Assembly (NCBI RefSeq): GCF_036345255.1
Contig: NZ_CP107783.1
Coordinates: 3,286,001-3,350,000, forward strand
Direction: 5' to 3'
Source of the DNA: Streptomyces sp. NBC_00569
Lineage (GTDB): Bacteria > Actinomycetota > Actinomycetes > Streptomycetales > Streptomycetaceae
Length of the DNA stretch: 64,000 nt
In this document: piece after piece, positions 1 through 7,806 of the stretch
How the letters are laid out: each line of letters begins with the position of its first letter
How positions within the stretch are numbered: position 1 is the stretch's first letter
Made by a program: the position numbers and the translations under genes
The notes under the pieces: generated by a model
The model's database searches: none
Told to the model about the DNA's origin: nothing
Seen by the model: only the letters and a program-made list of their open reading frames with translations

Positions 1-1404
1 TCCGCAATGGGTGCGGGCCGCCTCGGCCAGGGCGTCGGCGAGACGCTCGACGACGGCGGCAGCCTGTTCGTCGGTGATCGTGAGGGGCGGCAGAAGGCGT
101 ACGACGCTGGAGTGGCGGCCGCCGAGCTCGACGATGAGTCCACGCCGGAGGCATTCGCGCTGCACGGACGCGGCGAGTCCGGGGGCGGGAGGATGTGGGC
201 TCAGGTCGGGTGCGGCCGGTCGGTCCGGGTCCTGGGCGGCGCCCACGTCGACCAGTTCGACGCCGATCATCAGGCCGCGGCCCCGCACGTCCCCGATGCA
301 GGGGTGTTCGGCGGCGAGGCCCTGGAGCTGGCCCACCATGCGGGCGCCCAGGAGGGCGGCGCGTTCGGCGAGACGGTTCTCCCGGACATGGGCGAGGGTC
401 GCGGCGCCGGCGGCCATGGCGAGCTGGTTCCCGCGGAACGTGCCGGCGTGGGCCCCGGGTTGCCACACGTCGAGGTCGTCCCGGTAGACGACGACGGCCA
501 GGGGAAGGCTGCCGCCGATCGCCTTGGACAGGACCATGACGTCGGGCACCACGCCGCTGTGTTCGACGGCCCAGAAGGCGCCGGTCCTGCCGACGCCGGT
601 CTGGACCTCGTCGGCGATCAGGGGGATGGAGCGTGCCGCGGTCAGTTCCCGCATCCGCCGCATCCAGGCGTCGGGCGCGGGAATCACCCCGCCTTCCCCC
701 TGGACGGGTTCGAGGATCATGCCGGCGGGGTGCGGCACCCCCGACTTGGGGTCGTCGAGGAGGGATTCGGTCCAGCGCGCGGAGAGTTCGGCGCCGCGCT
801 CACCGCCGACGCCGAAGGGACAGCGGTAGTCCTGCGGAAAGGGGAGCCGCGCGACCCTGACGTCCTGCGCTCCGCCGGACGCTTCGAGCGCCCCCGCGGT
901 CATCCCGTGATAGGCGCCGGTGAAGGCGAGCATTCCGCTGCGGCCGGTGGCCGTGCGGACGAGTTTCAGGGCGGCCTCCACCGCGTCGGTGCCGGCCGGT
1001 CCGCAGAACTGGATCCGTGCCCGCTCGGCGAGTCCGGCGGGCAGCGTTCGGAAGAGTTCCGTCGTGAAGGCGTCCTTCACGGGGGTGGCCAGATCGAGCA
1101 CATGCAGGGGGGCGCCGGAGTCGAGTACGCGTCTGATCGCTTCGAGCACGACAGGGTGATTGTGGCCGAGGGCCAGCGTGCCCGCGCCGGAGAGGCAGTC
1201 GAGGTACCGGCGTCCGTCGGCGCCCTCGATCGTCAGGCCGCGGGCCCGCACGGGCACGATCGGCAGGGCGCGCGCATAGGTGCGGGCCGCCGACTCCCGC
1301 GCGGACTGCCGCCGCAGGATTCCCTCTTGGGCAACGCCCTCACGGGCGGCGCCCCCCTCATACCCCGCGGACATCGCCGCGGACGCAGGCTCGGTGACGG
1401 CCAC
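1..1404 (-). CDS. Class III PLP aminotransferase, diaminobutyrate--2-oxoglutarate type (3' end outside window)
   Basis: The gene runs off the left edge; 468 codons are visible and no stop is reached. It begins at a GTG preceded by GGGGAGGACC. The protein is a fold-type I, class III (omega) aminotransferase, with the family signature around LIADEVQTGVGRTGAFWAVE and the PLP-binding lysine in LSKAIGGSLPLAV. The overall pattern, including FCGPAGTDAVEAALKL and FRGNQLAMAAG, resembles the diaminobutyrate--2-oxoglutarate transaminases (EctB/siderophore type), which move an amino group between 2,4-diaminobutyrate and 2-oxoglutarate. No ectoine or siderophore genes are in view, so the substrate is inferred from family resemblance only. 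It is divergent from the protease gene at 1788. Confidence 0.85.
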   Translation of the reverse strand, partial: MAVTEPASAAMSAGYEGGAAREGVAQEGILRRQSARESAARTYARALPIVPVRARGLTIEGADGRRYLDCLSGAGTLALGHNHPVVLEAIRRVLDSGAPLHVLDLATPVKDAFTTELFRTLPAGLAERARIQFCGPAGTDAVEAALKLVRTATGRSGMLAFTGAYHGMTAGALEASGGAQDVRVARLPFPQDYRCPFGVGGERGAELSARWTESLLDDPKSGVPHPAGMILEPVQGEGGVIPAPDAWMRRMRELTAARSIPLIADEVQTGVGRTGAFWAVEHSGVVPDVMVLSKAIGGSLPLAVVVYRDDLDVWQPGAHAGTFRGNQLAMAAGAATLAHVRENRLAERAALLGARMVGQLQGLAAEHPCIGDVRGRGLMIGVELVDVGAAQDPDRPAAPDLSPHPPAPGLAASVQRECLRRGLIVELGGRHSSVVRLLPPLTITDEQAAAVVERLADALAEAARTHCG

Positions 1405-1787
1405 GACTGTTGGTCCTCCCCTTGGATCCCGCTGGATCCGGTCGATTTCTCGGTACGGGGGATCAGTTGACGTACGGGTGTCCGGGGCGGAACCCCAAGG
1501 ACCGAGCGACGACGGCGAATCCCCCGTACGTACCAACGACGGTGACTGCGCGGGATCACGGGTCGGGGGAAAATCCTTGTCGCTCGGAAGATCCATGCCG
1601 TGACGGAACCGTTGCCGTTCCGTGGGTAGTCCCCCACAGCGCGCGCATAGGGTGGGTTGCCGTTCGACGGAGGGCGGAGGGTTCGGTCGCGGGGCGAGGC
1701 ACATCAAGTGCCGAGCGTGGCGCGGCGGGTTCACGACCGACGGCGGCCGGCACTGCACAGTTCTCGAAGCCCAGGGGGATTCACGAC
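1405..1787. promoter_or_regulatory. 383-bp divergent promoter region with a separated 11-bp inverted repeat
   Basis: This gene-free stretch separates the leftward aminotransferase from the rightward protease gene and must hold both promoters. The sequence GTACGGGGGAT at 1453-1463 recurs inverted as ATCCCCCGTAC at 1519-1529, 55 bp apart, close to the aminotransferase start; it could be an operator or a stem. I saw no convincing -35/-10 pair and no open frame with a good ribosome binding site. Confidence 0.4.
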
Positions 1788-3011
1788 ATGCGACCCATAC
1801 GTCCGCTCTCGACCGATCGGCGCGGGAGGAGCGCGCGCCGCAGAACCTCCCCCGTGGCGGCTCTCGCCGTCGGTGCGGCGCTCGCACTCACCGCCACCGC
1901 GTGCGGTCCCGGCGACGACAACGCGGACTCGAAGCCGACCGCGTCCGCCGCGCAGGGCGGCAGCGACAAGATCCAGATCCCGGACGACATCAAGGACCGG
2001 CTCAAGGAGCACGGTATTGATCTGGACAAGTGGAAGAACGGCGAGTGGAAGAACTGGGACAAGGACAAGTGGCTGCGTGAGGCGCAGGACTACGTCAACC
2101 CCATCATCGACGGTCTGTGGGACCCGGACCGGATGCGTGACGCCGACAAGAACCCGGACAACGAGGTCGACGACAACGACATCTCGGGCGACCAGGGCGT
2201 GACCGACCCGACGCCGCAGCCGGTGAAGGCCGCGGCCGTCGGCACGCCGTACCACGACAGCGCGCCGTACGCGGGAAAGCTCTTCTTCGACGGCCCCGAG
2301 GGCTCGATGGTCTGCTCGGCGACGGTCGTCACGGACCCCGCGCACCCGGGCAAGTCGAACATGGTGTGGACCGCGGGTCACTGCGTGCACGCCGGCAAGA
2401 GCGGCGGCTGGTACCGCAACATCGCCTTCGTGCCCTCGTACAACAACGCGGGCCTGTCGGACGAGCAGCTCAAGACCGCCACCAAGGAAGAGGTCGCTCC
2501 GTACGGCGTCTGGTGGGGCGCGTGGGCGCAGACGTCCGACCAGTGGATCGAGCAGGGCGGTCCGACGGGCGGTCAGGGCGCGCCGTACGACTTCGCGGTC
2601 ATCCAGGTCACGCCGGAAAAGGGCAGCGAGGGCAAGTCTCTTGAGGAGGCGGTCGGTTCGGCCGTGCCGGTCGACTTCAACGCGCCCGCGGTGCCGAAGA
2701 TCGCGACGATGACGGCGAAGGGCTACCCGGCCGCGCCGCCGTACGACGGCCAGACGCTCTACCAGTGCGCCGACAAGCCGGGCCGGCTCTCGCTCGCGAA
2801 GGCCGAGCCGACGATGTACCGCATCGGGTGCACCATGACCGGCGGTTCCTCCGGTGGCGGCTGGATCGCGCAGGGCTCCAGCGGCAAGCCGTCGCTGGTG
2901 TCGAACACGTCGATCGGCCCGGTGACGGCCGGTTGGCTCGCGGGCCCGCGCCTCGGCAAGGAGGCCAAGGGGATCTACGACGCGGTCAGCAAGAAGTACG
3001 CCGGCCAGTAG
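1788..3011 (+). CDS. Secreted trypsin-like serine protease lipoprotein, copy 1
   Basis: Encodes 407 residues from an ATG preceded by CCAGGGGGAT. The N terminus is a twin-arginine-rich, hydrophobic signal ending in LTATAC, a Streptomyces lipobox, so the mature protein is probably lipid-anchored outside the membrane. A charged linker follows, then a chymotrypsin-fold (S1) domain. The likely triad is His198 (WTAGHCVHAG), Asp268 (APYDFAVIQV) and Ser355 (MTGGSSGGGW). It is followed by a strong terminator and then by a paralogue at 3195 with the same layout, so this is a tandem duplication. The natural substrate cannot be told from sequence. The region upstream of residue 1 stays open but has no ribosome binding site. 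Confidence 0.88.
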   Translation: MRPIRPLSTDRRGRSARRRTSPVAALAVGAALALTATACGPGDDNADSKPTASAAQGGSDKIQIPDDIKDRLKEHGIDLDKWKNGEWKNWDKDKWLREAQDYVNPIIDGLWDPDRMRDADKNPDNEVDDNDISGDQGVTDPTPQPVKAAAVGTPYHDSAPYAGKLFFDGPEGSMVCSATVVTDPAHPGKSNMVWTAGHCVHAGKSGGWYRNIAFVPSYNNAGLSDEQLKTATKEEVAPYGVWWGAWAQTSDQWIEQGGPTGGQGAPYDFAVIQVTPEKGSEGKSLEEAVGSAVPVDFNAPAVPKIATMTAKGYPAAPPYDGQTLYQCADKPGRLSLAKAEPTMYRIGCTMTGGSSGGGWIAQGSSGKPSLVSNTSIGPVTAGWLAGPRLGKEAKGIYDAVSKKYAGQ

Positions 3012-3036
3012 GGCGGGCAACGCCGGTGAGCAGGCA

Positions 3037-3085
3037 ACGAACAGCGGCGGGGTGACGAAACCTTCACCACCCCGCCGCTGTTCGT
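3037..3085 (+). terminator. Intrinsic terminator after protease copy 1
   Basis: An 18-bp perfect stem (3037-3054 with 3068-3085) with a 13-nt loop lies 26 bp past the protease stop. It separates the two paralogous protease genes, so the second copy is probably transcribed from its own promoter in 3086-3194. Confidence 0.85.
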
Positions 3086-3194
3086 CCCCAACTCCACAGG
3101 CATAGTGGGGTGCTGCGTTCGAGATCTCCGCACGGAGCTCACATCGAACCTGACAAGCTCATGACACATTCGCGTCAACGGGGGTAACTGCACC

Positions 3195-4397
3195 ATGCGT
3201 TCCATACGTCCGTCATCCAGGCGGAGCCGGGGCCGTCGCAACGTCCTCGCCGCTACGGGTCTCGCCGCGGCCCTGGCGCTCACCGCCACTGCCTGCGGCC
3301 CGAGTGACGACAAGGCGAGTGACAAGTCGGGCGCCACGGCGTCGCAGGGATCCGACAAGGGATCCGACGGCCAGCTGCCCGGGGGCATCGCCGACCAGCT
3401 CAAGAAGCACGGCATCGACCCGGACAAGTGGCAGAACGGCGCCTGGAAGAACTGGGACAAGGACGACTGGCTGCGCGAGGCCAAGGACTTCGTCAACCCG
3501 GTCATCAAGGACCACTGGAAGCCCGAGCGGATGAAGTCCGCCAAGGACCCGGACAAGACGATCGCCGCGAAGGACGCGCCGTCCGACCAGGGCGCCACGG
3601 ACCCTGAGCCGCAGCCCGTCAAGGCCGTGCCCGAGAAGACCCCGTACCACGAGAACGCCGCCCCGGTCGGCAAGGTCTTCTTCGACTCGCCCGAGGGTTC
3701 GATGGTCTGCTCCGGCACCGTCGTGAAGGACCCGCGCAACCCGGGCAAGTCCAACCTCGTCTGGACCGCGGGCCACTGCGTGCACGCGGGCGCGGCGGGC
3801 GGCTGGTACCGCAACATCGCCTTCGTCCCGGCCTACAACGACCTGGGCAAGTCCGAGGCGCAGCTGCAGAACGCAGCACCGCAGGAGATCGCCCCGTACG
3901 GCACCTTCTGGGCCGACTGGGCCTCCACCTCCAACGAGTGGATCGACACGGGCGCCGAGTCGGGTGGTGCGGGCGCGCCGTACGACTACGCGGTGCTGCA
4001 CGTGAAGCCGGAGCAGGGTTCCAAGTCCCTCGAGGAGACGGTCGGCAACGCGCTGCCCGTCGACTTCTCCGAGCCGGTCGTCCAGTCGGTGAGCAGCATG
4101 GGTGCCTGGGGCTACCCGGCCGCGCCGCCGTTCAACGGCCAGCTGATGCACAAGTGCATCGACCGCCCGGGCCGCCTGTCCCTCAGCCCCGACATGCCGA
4201 CGATGTACCGCATCGGCTGCACCATGACCGGCGGTTCGTCCGGCGGCGGCTGGTTCCGGATGGTCGACGGAAAGACGCAGCTGGTGTCGAACACGTCGAT
4301 CGGCCCGGCCGAGAACACCTGGCTGGCCGGACCGCAGCTGGGCAAGGGCGCCCAGCAGGTCTTCGACACGATGAGCGAGAAGTACGGCAGCCAGTAA
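3195..4397 (+). CDS. Secreted trypsin-like serine protease lipoprotein, copy 2
   Basis: Encodes 400 residues and is a clear paralogue of the protein at 1788: same lipobox (LTATAC), same charged segment with KNWDKD and WLREA, and the same S1 protease core. The triad is His194 (WTAGHCVHAG), the Asp in APYDYAVLHV, and the Ser in MTGGSSGGGW. The signal peptide and linker are more diverged than the catalytic domain. The ATG at 3195 follows CGGGGGTAACTGCACC. It is convergent with hflX, from which it is separated by a 16-bp stem terminator. Both copies look catalytically complete, so neither appears to be a decaying duplicate. Confidence 0.88.
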   Translation: MRSIRPSSRRSRGRRNVLAATGLAAALALTATACGPSDDKASDKSGATASQGSDKGSDGQLPGGIADQLKKHGIDPDKWQNGAWKNWDKDDWLREAKDFVNPVIKDHWKPERMKSAKDPDKTIAAKDAPSDQGATDPEPQPVKAVPEKTPYHENAAPVGKVFFDSPEGSMVCSGTVVKDPRNPGKSNLVWTAGHCVHAGAAGGWYRNIAFVPAYNDLGKSEAQLQNAAPQEIAPYGTFWADWASTSNEWIDTGAESGGAGAPYDYAVLHVKPEQGSKSLEETVGNALPVDFSEPVVQSVSSMGAWGYPAAPPFNGQLMHKCIDRPGRLSLSPDMPTMYRIGCTMTGGSSGGGWFRMVDGKTQLVSNTSIGPAENTWLAGPQLGKGAQQVFDTMSEKYGSQ

Positions 4398-4418
4398 CCA
4401 CCGGCTTCACCGAACGAA

Positions 4419-4456
4419 CGAGGGCCCGCCCCCAGGAAGTTGGGGGCGGGCCCTCG
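4419..4456. terminator. Bidirectional terminator between protease copy 2 and hflX
   Basis: A 16-bp perfect GC-rich stem (4419-4434 with 4441-4456) with a 6-nt loop sits between two convergent genes. It can serve both strands. Confidence 0.9.
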
Positions 4457-4491
4457 CCGTCGGCACTGGACGCCCGGCTGCTGCCGGAGCG

Positions 4492-5988
4492 TCAGCTCGC
4501 TGCCGCCGCCAGGAGGTACGGCGCGAACTCGGCGGCGAGTTCCTCGTGCACCCGCGCGTTGAGCAGGGTGCCGTCCGCGGTGTGCTCCTCGGAGATCACC
4601 TCGCCGTCGGCGTGCGCACGCGCGACCAGCTGGCCGTGCGTGTACGGCACGAGCGCCTCGATCTCGACCTCGGGACGCGGCAGCTCGTCGTCGATGATCG
4701 CGAGCAGCTTGTCGATGCCGAGCCCGGTGCGGGCCGACACCGCGATCGCGCGCTTCTCGACGCGCAGCATCCGCTGGAGGACGAGGGGGTCGGCCGCGTC
4801 CGCCTTGTTGATCACCACGATCTCGGGCACCTGCGTGGCGCCCACGTCCCGGATGACCTCGCGCACGGCGGCCAGCTGCTCCTCCGGCGCCGGGTGCGAT
4901 CCGTCCACGACGTGCAGGATCAGGTCGGAGTCACCGACCTCCTCCATCGTGGAGCGGAAGGCCTCGACGAGGTGGTGCGGCAGGTGCCGTACGAAACCGA
5001 CCGTGTCGGCCAGTGTGTAGAGACGGCCGCTGGGGGTCTCGGCCCTGCGGACGGTCGGGTCGAGGGTGGCGAACAGGGCGTTCTCCACCAGGACACCGGC
5101 GCCCGTCAGGCGGTTGAGCAGGGACGACTTGCCCGCGTTGGTGTATCCGGCGATGGCCACCGAAGGCACCTTGTTGCGGCGCCGCTCCTGGCGCTTGATG
5201 TCGCGGCCCGTCTTCATGTCCGCGATTTCCCGGCGCATCTTCGCCATCTTCTCGCGGATCCGTCGCCGGTCCGTCTCGATCTTGGTCTCACCGGGACCAC
5301 GGGTGGCCATGCCGCCACCGCCGCCGCCACCCATCTGCCGGGAGAGCGACTGACCCCAGCCGCGCAGTCGCGGCAGCATGTACTGCATCTGCGCGAGGGC
5401 GACCTGCGCCTTGCCCTCTCGGGACTTGGCGTGCTGGGCGAAGATGTCGAGGATCAGGGCGGTCCTGTCGACCACCTTGACCTTGACGACGTCCTCGAGG
5501 TGGATGAGCTGGCCGGGGCTGAGCTCACCGTCACACACGACGGTGTCGGCTCCAGTCTCCAGGACGATGTCGCGCAGCTCCAGGGCCTTGCCCGAGCCGA
5601 TGTACGTCGCCGCGTCGGGCTTGTCACGGCGCTGGATGACGCCGTCGAGCACCAGGGCGCCGGCGGTCTCGGCGAGAGCGGCGAGCTCCGCGAGGGAGTT
5701 CTCCGCGTCATTGACCGTGCCCGAGGTCCACACACCCACGAGCACGACCCGCTCCAGACGGAGCTGTCGGTACTCGACTTCGGTGACGTCCTCGAGCTCG
5801 GTGGAGAGGCCCGCGACACGGCGCAGGGCCGCACGCTCGGAACGGTCGAACTGGTCGCCGTCCCGCTCTCCGTCGATCTCGTGGCTCCAGGCGACGTCCT
5901 CTTCCATCAGGGCATCGGCCCGAAGACCTTCGGGGTTTTTCTGCGCGAAGCTCTGCGCGTCCTGGGAAGGGGAAGAAGAGGAGGTCAT
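4492..5988 (-). CDS. hflX: GTPase HflX
   Basis: Encodes 498 residues; the ATG at 5988 follows AAGGA. HflX proteins bind the large ribosomal subunit and split stalled or hibernating ribosomes using GTP. The N-terminal HflX domain is followed by a glycine run near residue 218 and the family signature around ATRGPGETKIETDRR. The GTPase domain has G1 GYTNAGKSS near residue 278, G3 DTVGFVRHLPH and G4 NKAD. The long acidic N-terminal extension is typical of actinobacterial HflX. It is followed by a terminator and lies downstream of the M1 peptidase gene, from which it is separated by 224 bp. Confidence 0.96.
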   Translation of the reverse strand: MTSSSSPSQDAQSFAQKNPEGLRADALMEEDVAWSHEIDGERDGDQFDRSERAALRRVAGLSTELEDVTEVEYRQLRLERVVLVGVWTSGTVNDAENSLAELAALAETAGALVLDGVIQRRDKPDAATYIGSGKALELRDIVLETGADTVVCDGELSPGQLIHLEDVVKVKVVDRTALILDIFAQHAKSREGKAQVALAQMQYMLPRLRGWGQSLSRQMGGGGGGGMATRGPGETKIETDRRRIREKMAKMRREIADMKTGRDIKRQERRRNKVPSVAIAGYTNAGKSSLLNRLTGAGVLVENALFATLDPTVRRAETPSGRLYTLADTVGFVRHLPHHLVEAFRSTMEEVGDSDLILHVVDGSHPAPEEQLAAVREVIRDVGATQVPEIVVINKADAADPLVLQRMLRVEKRAIAVSARTGLGIDKLLAIIDDELPRPEVEIEALVPYTHGQLVARAHADGEVISEEHTADGTLLNARVHEELAAEFAPYLLAAAAS

Positions 5989-6091
5989 TGGATCCTTACG
6001 TCGAGGTGTTCGGTATGTGTGACGGTCCGCGCATGACAGCGTGGTCCTTCGAATGACACAACGTCCCGGGCGGTCCGTAGATTCCCGGGCC

Positions 6092-6131
6092 GGCCGTGCC
6101 GCCGACCTGAAGATGGTCGCACGGCACGGCC
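6092..6131 (-). terminator. Hairpin downstream of the M1 peptidase gene
   Basis: GGCCGTGCCG at 6092-6101 pairs with CGGCACGGCC at 6122-6131, with an inner CGACC/GGTCG stem. It lies about 80 bp after the peptidase stop and upstream of hflX, so it probably ends the peptidase transcript. Confidence 0.5.
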
Positions 6132-6212
6132 CGTCTCGTCACCCGACTTATTGCCCGCCGGCGCGGGGCCCGAAGCGTGTCCTGCCCGGCCTGTCCGCCG
6201 CCGGTCGACGGC

Positions 6213-7739
6213 CTATCCCTTGGCCGGCTTGGCCTTCTCCACCGGGGCCGGCTTCGCCTTCTCCACCAGGGTCGGCTTCGCCTTCACCACGGGCGCCGAC
6301 TTCCAGTCCGGGTGACCCGGCATCGGCGGCGTCTTCGTGCCGTACAGCCACGCCCGGAAGAAGCCCCGGAGATCGCGGCCGGAGGTCTGCGAGGCGAGGC
6401 TGATGAAGTCCGCCGTGCTCGCCGTGCCGTCACGGTGCGTGCGCACCCAGTCGCGCTCCAGCCGCTCGAAGGCTGGGGTGCCGATCTCCTGGCGGAGCGC
6501 GTAGAGCACGAGGGAGCTGCCGTCGTAGACCACGGGCCGGAAGAGGCTGATCTTCTGTCCCGGCTTCGGGCCCTTGGGGGCGGCCGGCGGGCCGCCCGCG
6601 GCGCGCCAGCCGTCCGAGGCGCGGTAGGCCTCGCGCATGCGCTTGGCCATGGACTGGTGGCCCTTCTCCTGGGCGTAGAGGGCTTCGTACCAACTGGCGT
6701 GGCCCTCGTTCAGCCACAGGTCGGACCAGGTGCGCGGGCTGACGCTGTCGCCGAACCACTGGTGCGCCATCTCATGGACCATGATCGAGTCGATGTACCA
6801 GGAGGGGTACGCGGGCTCCGTGAAGATGTCCTTCTCGAAGAGGGAGAGCGTCTGGGTCTCCAGCTCGAAGCCGGTCCGGGCCTGGGCGATCAGGAGGCCG
6901 TAGTTCTCGAAGGGGTAGCGGCCGACCTTCCCTTCCATCCAGGCGAGCTGGGCGGGCGTCTTCTTGAGCCACGGTTCGAGGACCTTGCGGTCCTTGGCGG
7001 GCACCACGTCACGGACGGGCAGCCCGTGCGGCCCCTCGCGGTGCAGCACCGCGGAGCGACCGATCGAGACCTGCGCCAGCTCGGTGGCCATGGGGTGGAG
7101 GGTGTGGTACGACCAGCTGGTGTCCGCCCCGTGGCGCATCTTCAGGAAGGGCACCCCGTTGGCGACGACCGTGAGCGCCTTGGGGGCGGTGACCCGGAAC
7201 GTGAACCGGGCCTTGTCCGAAGGGTGGTCGTTGCTCGGGAACACGCGGTGCCCGGCGTCGGCCTGATTGGCCAGGGCGAGACCGTCCTTGGTCTGCACCC
7301 AGCCGCCCTCCTCCTTGCCGGGTACCGGGTTGCTGGTGTGCCGCACGGTGATCTCCAGCGGGGCACCTTCCGGGACGGCGGTCTCGGGCGTGACGATCAG
7401 GTCCTCGTCGCTGGTGTCGAACCGTGCGGGCCTGCCGTTGACCTCTACGGAGCGGACGGTTCCGTGCGCGAAGTCGAGATTCACCTGCTCGAGGCGGGCG
7501 GTCGCCGTGGCCTCGATCTTGGTGACGGCGTCGAGCGGCTTCTTGTTGTCGCCGTGGTACGTGAACGCGATGTCGTACGACTCCACGTCGTAGCCCGGAT
7601 TGCCGAGGTGTGGGAAGAGCCGGTCGCCGATGCCCAGCGGGACGGCCGGCGGCGGCGCGCTCGCGGCGAGAAGTGCGGTGGAGGCGGCCGCGGCGACGAG
7701 CGCGGTGCCCATGCGGATGGCGCGGGGGGTGAGCAGCAT
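6213..7739 (-). CDS. Secreted M1 family zinc metallopeptidase
   Basis: Encodes 508 residues. The signal peptide has an Ala-rich hydrophobic core (residues about 10-28). The catalytic zinc site is HEMAH near residue 320, with the downstream glutamate in LWLNEG, the HExxH-(18)-E arrangement of the gluzincin M1 aminopeptidases. The usual GxMEN exopeptidase motif is not obvious. The C terminus carries a repeated VEKAKPA unit, a Lys/Pro/Ala tail that may interact with the cell wall. The start at 7739 lacks a clear ribosome binding site; an ATG nine codons in (MGTALVAA) is an alternative that would still leave a full signal peptide. Expected role: extracellular peptide degradation. Confidence 0.85.
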   Translation of the reverse strand: MLLTPRAIRMGTALVAAAASTALLAASAPPPAVPLGIGDRLFPHLGNPGYDVESYDIAFTYHGDNKKPLDAVTKIEATATARLEQVNLDFAHGTVRSVEVNGRPARFDTSDEDLIVTPETAVPEGAPLEITVRHTSNPVPGKEEGGWVQTKDGLALANQADAGHRVFPSNDHPSDKARFTFRVTAPKALTVVANGVPFLKMRHGADTSWSYHTLHPMATELAQVSIGRSAVLHREGPHGLPVRDVVPAKDRKVLEPWLKKTPAQLAWMEGKVGRYPFENYGLLIAQARTGFELETQTLSLFEKDIFTEPAYPSWYIDSIMVHEMAHQWFGDSVSPRTWSDLWLNEGHASWYEALYAQEKGHQSMAKRMREAYRASDGWRAAGGPPAAPKGPKPGQKISLFRPVVYDGSSLVLYALRQEIGTPAFERLERDWVRTHRDGTASTADFISLASQTSGRDLRGFFRAWLYGTKTPPMPGHPDWKSAPVVKAKPTLVEKAKPAPVEKAKPAKG

Positions 7740-7806
7740 GAACTACGGCTATCAGCGTGCGCGTCCGGACTCCGGCGGGACGCGCCACACCCACCCGAAC
7801 GAGACC

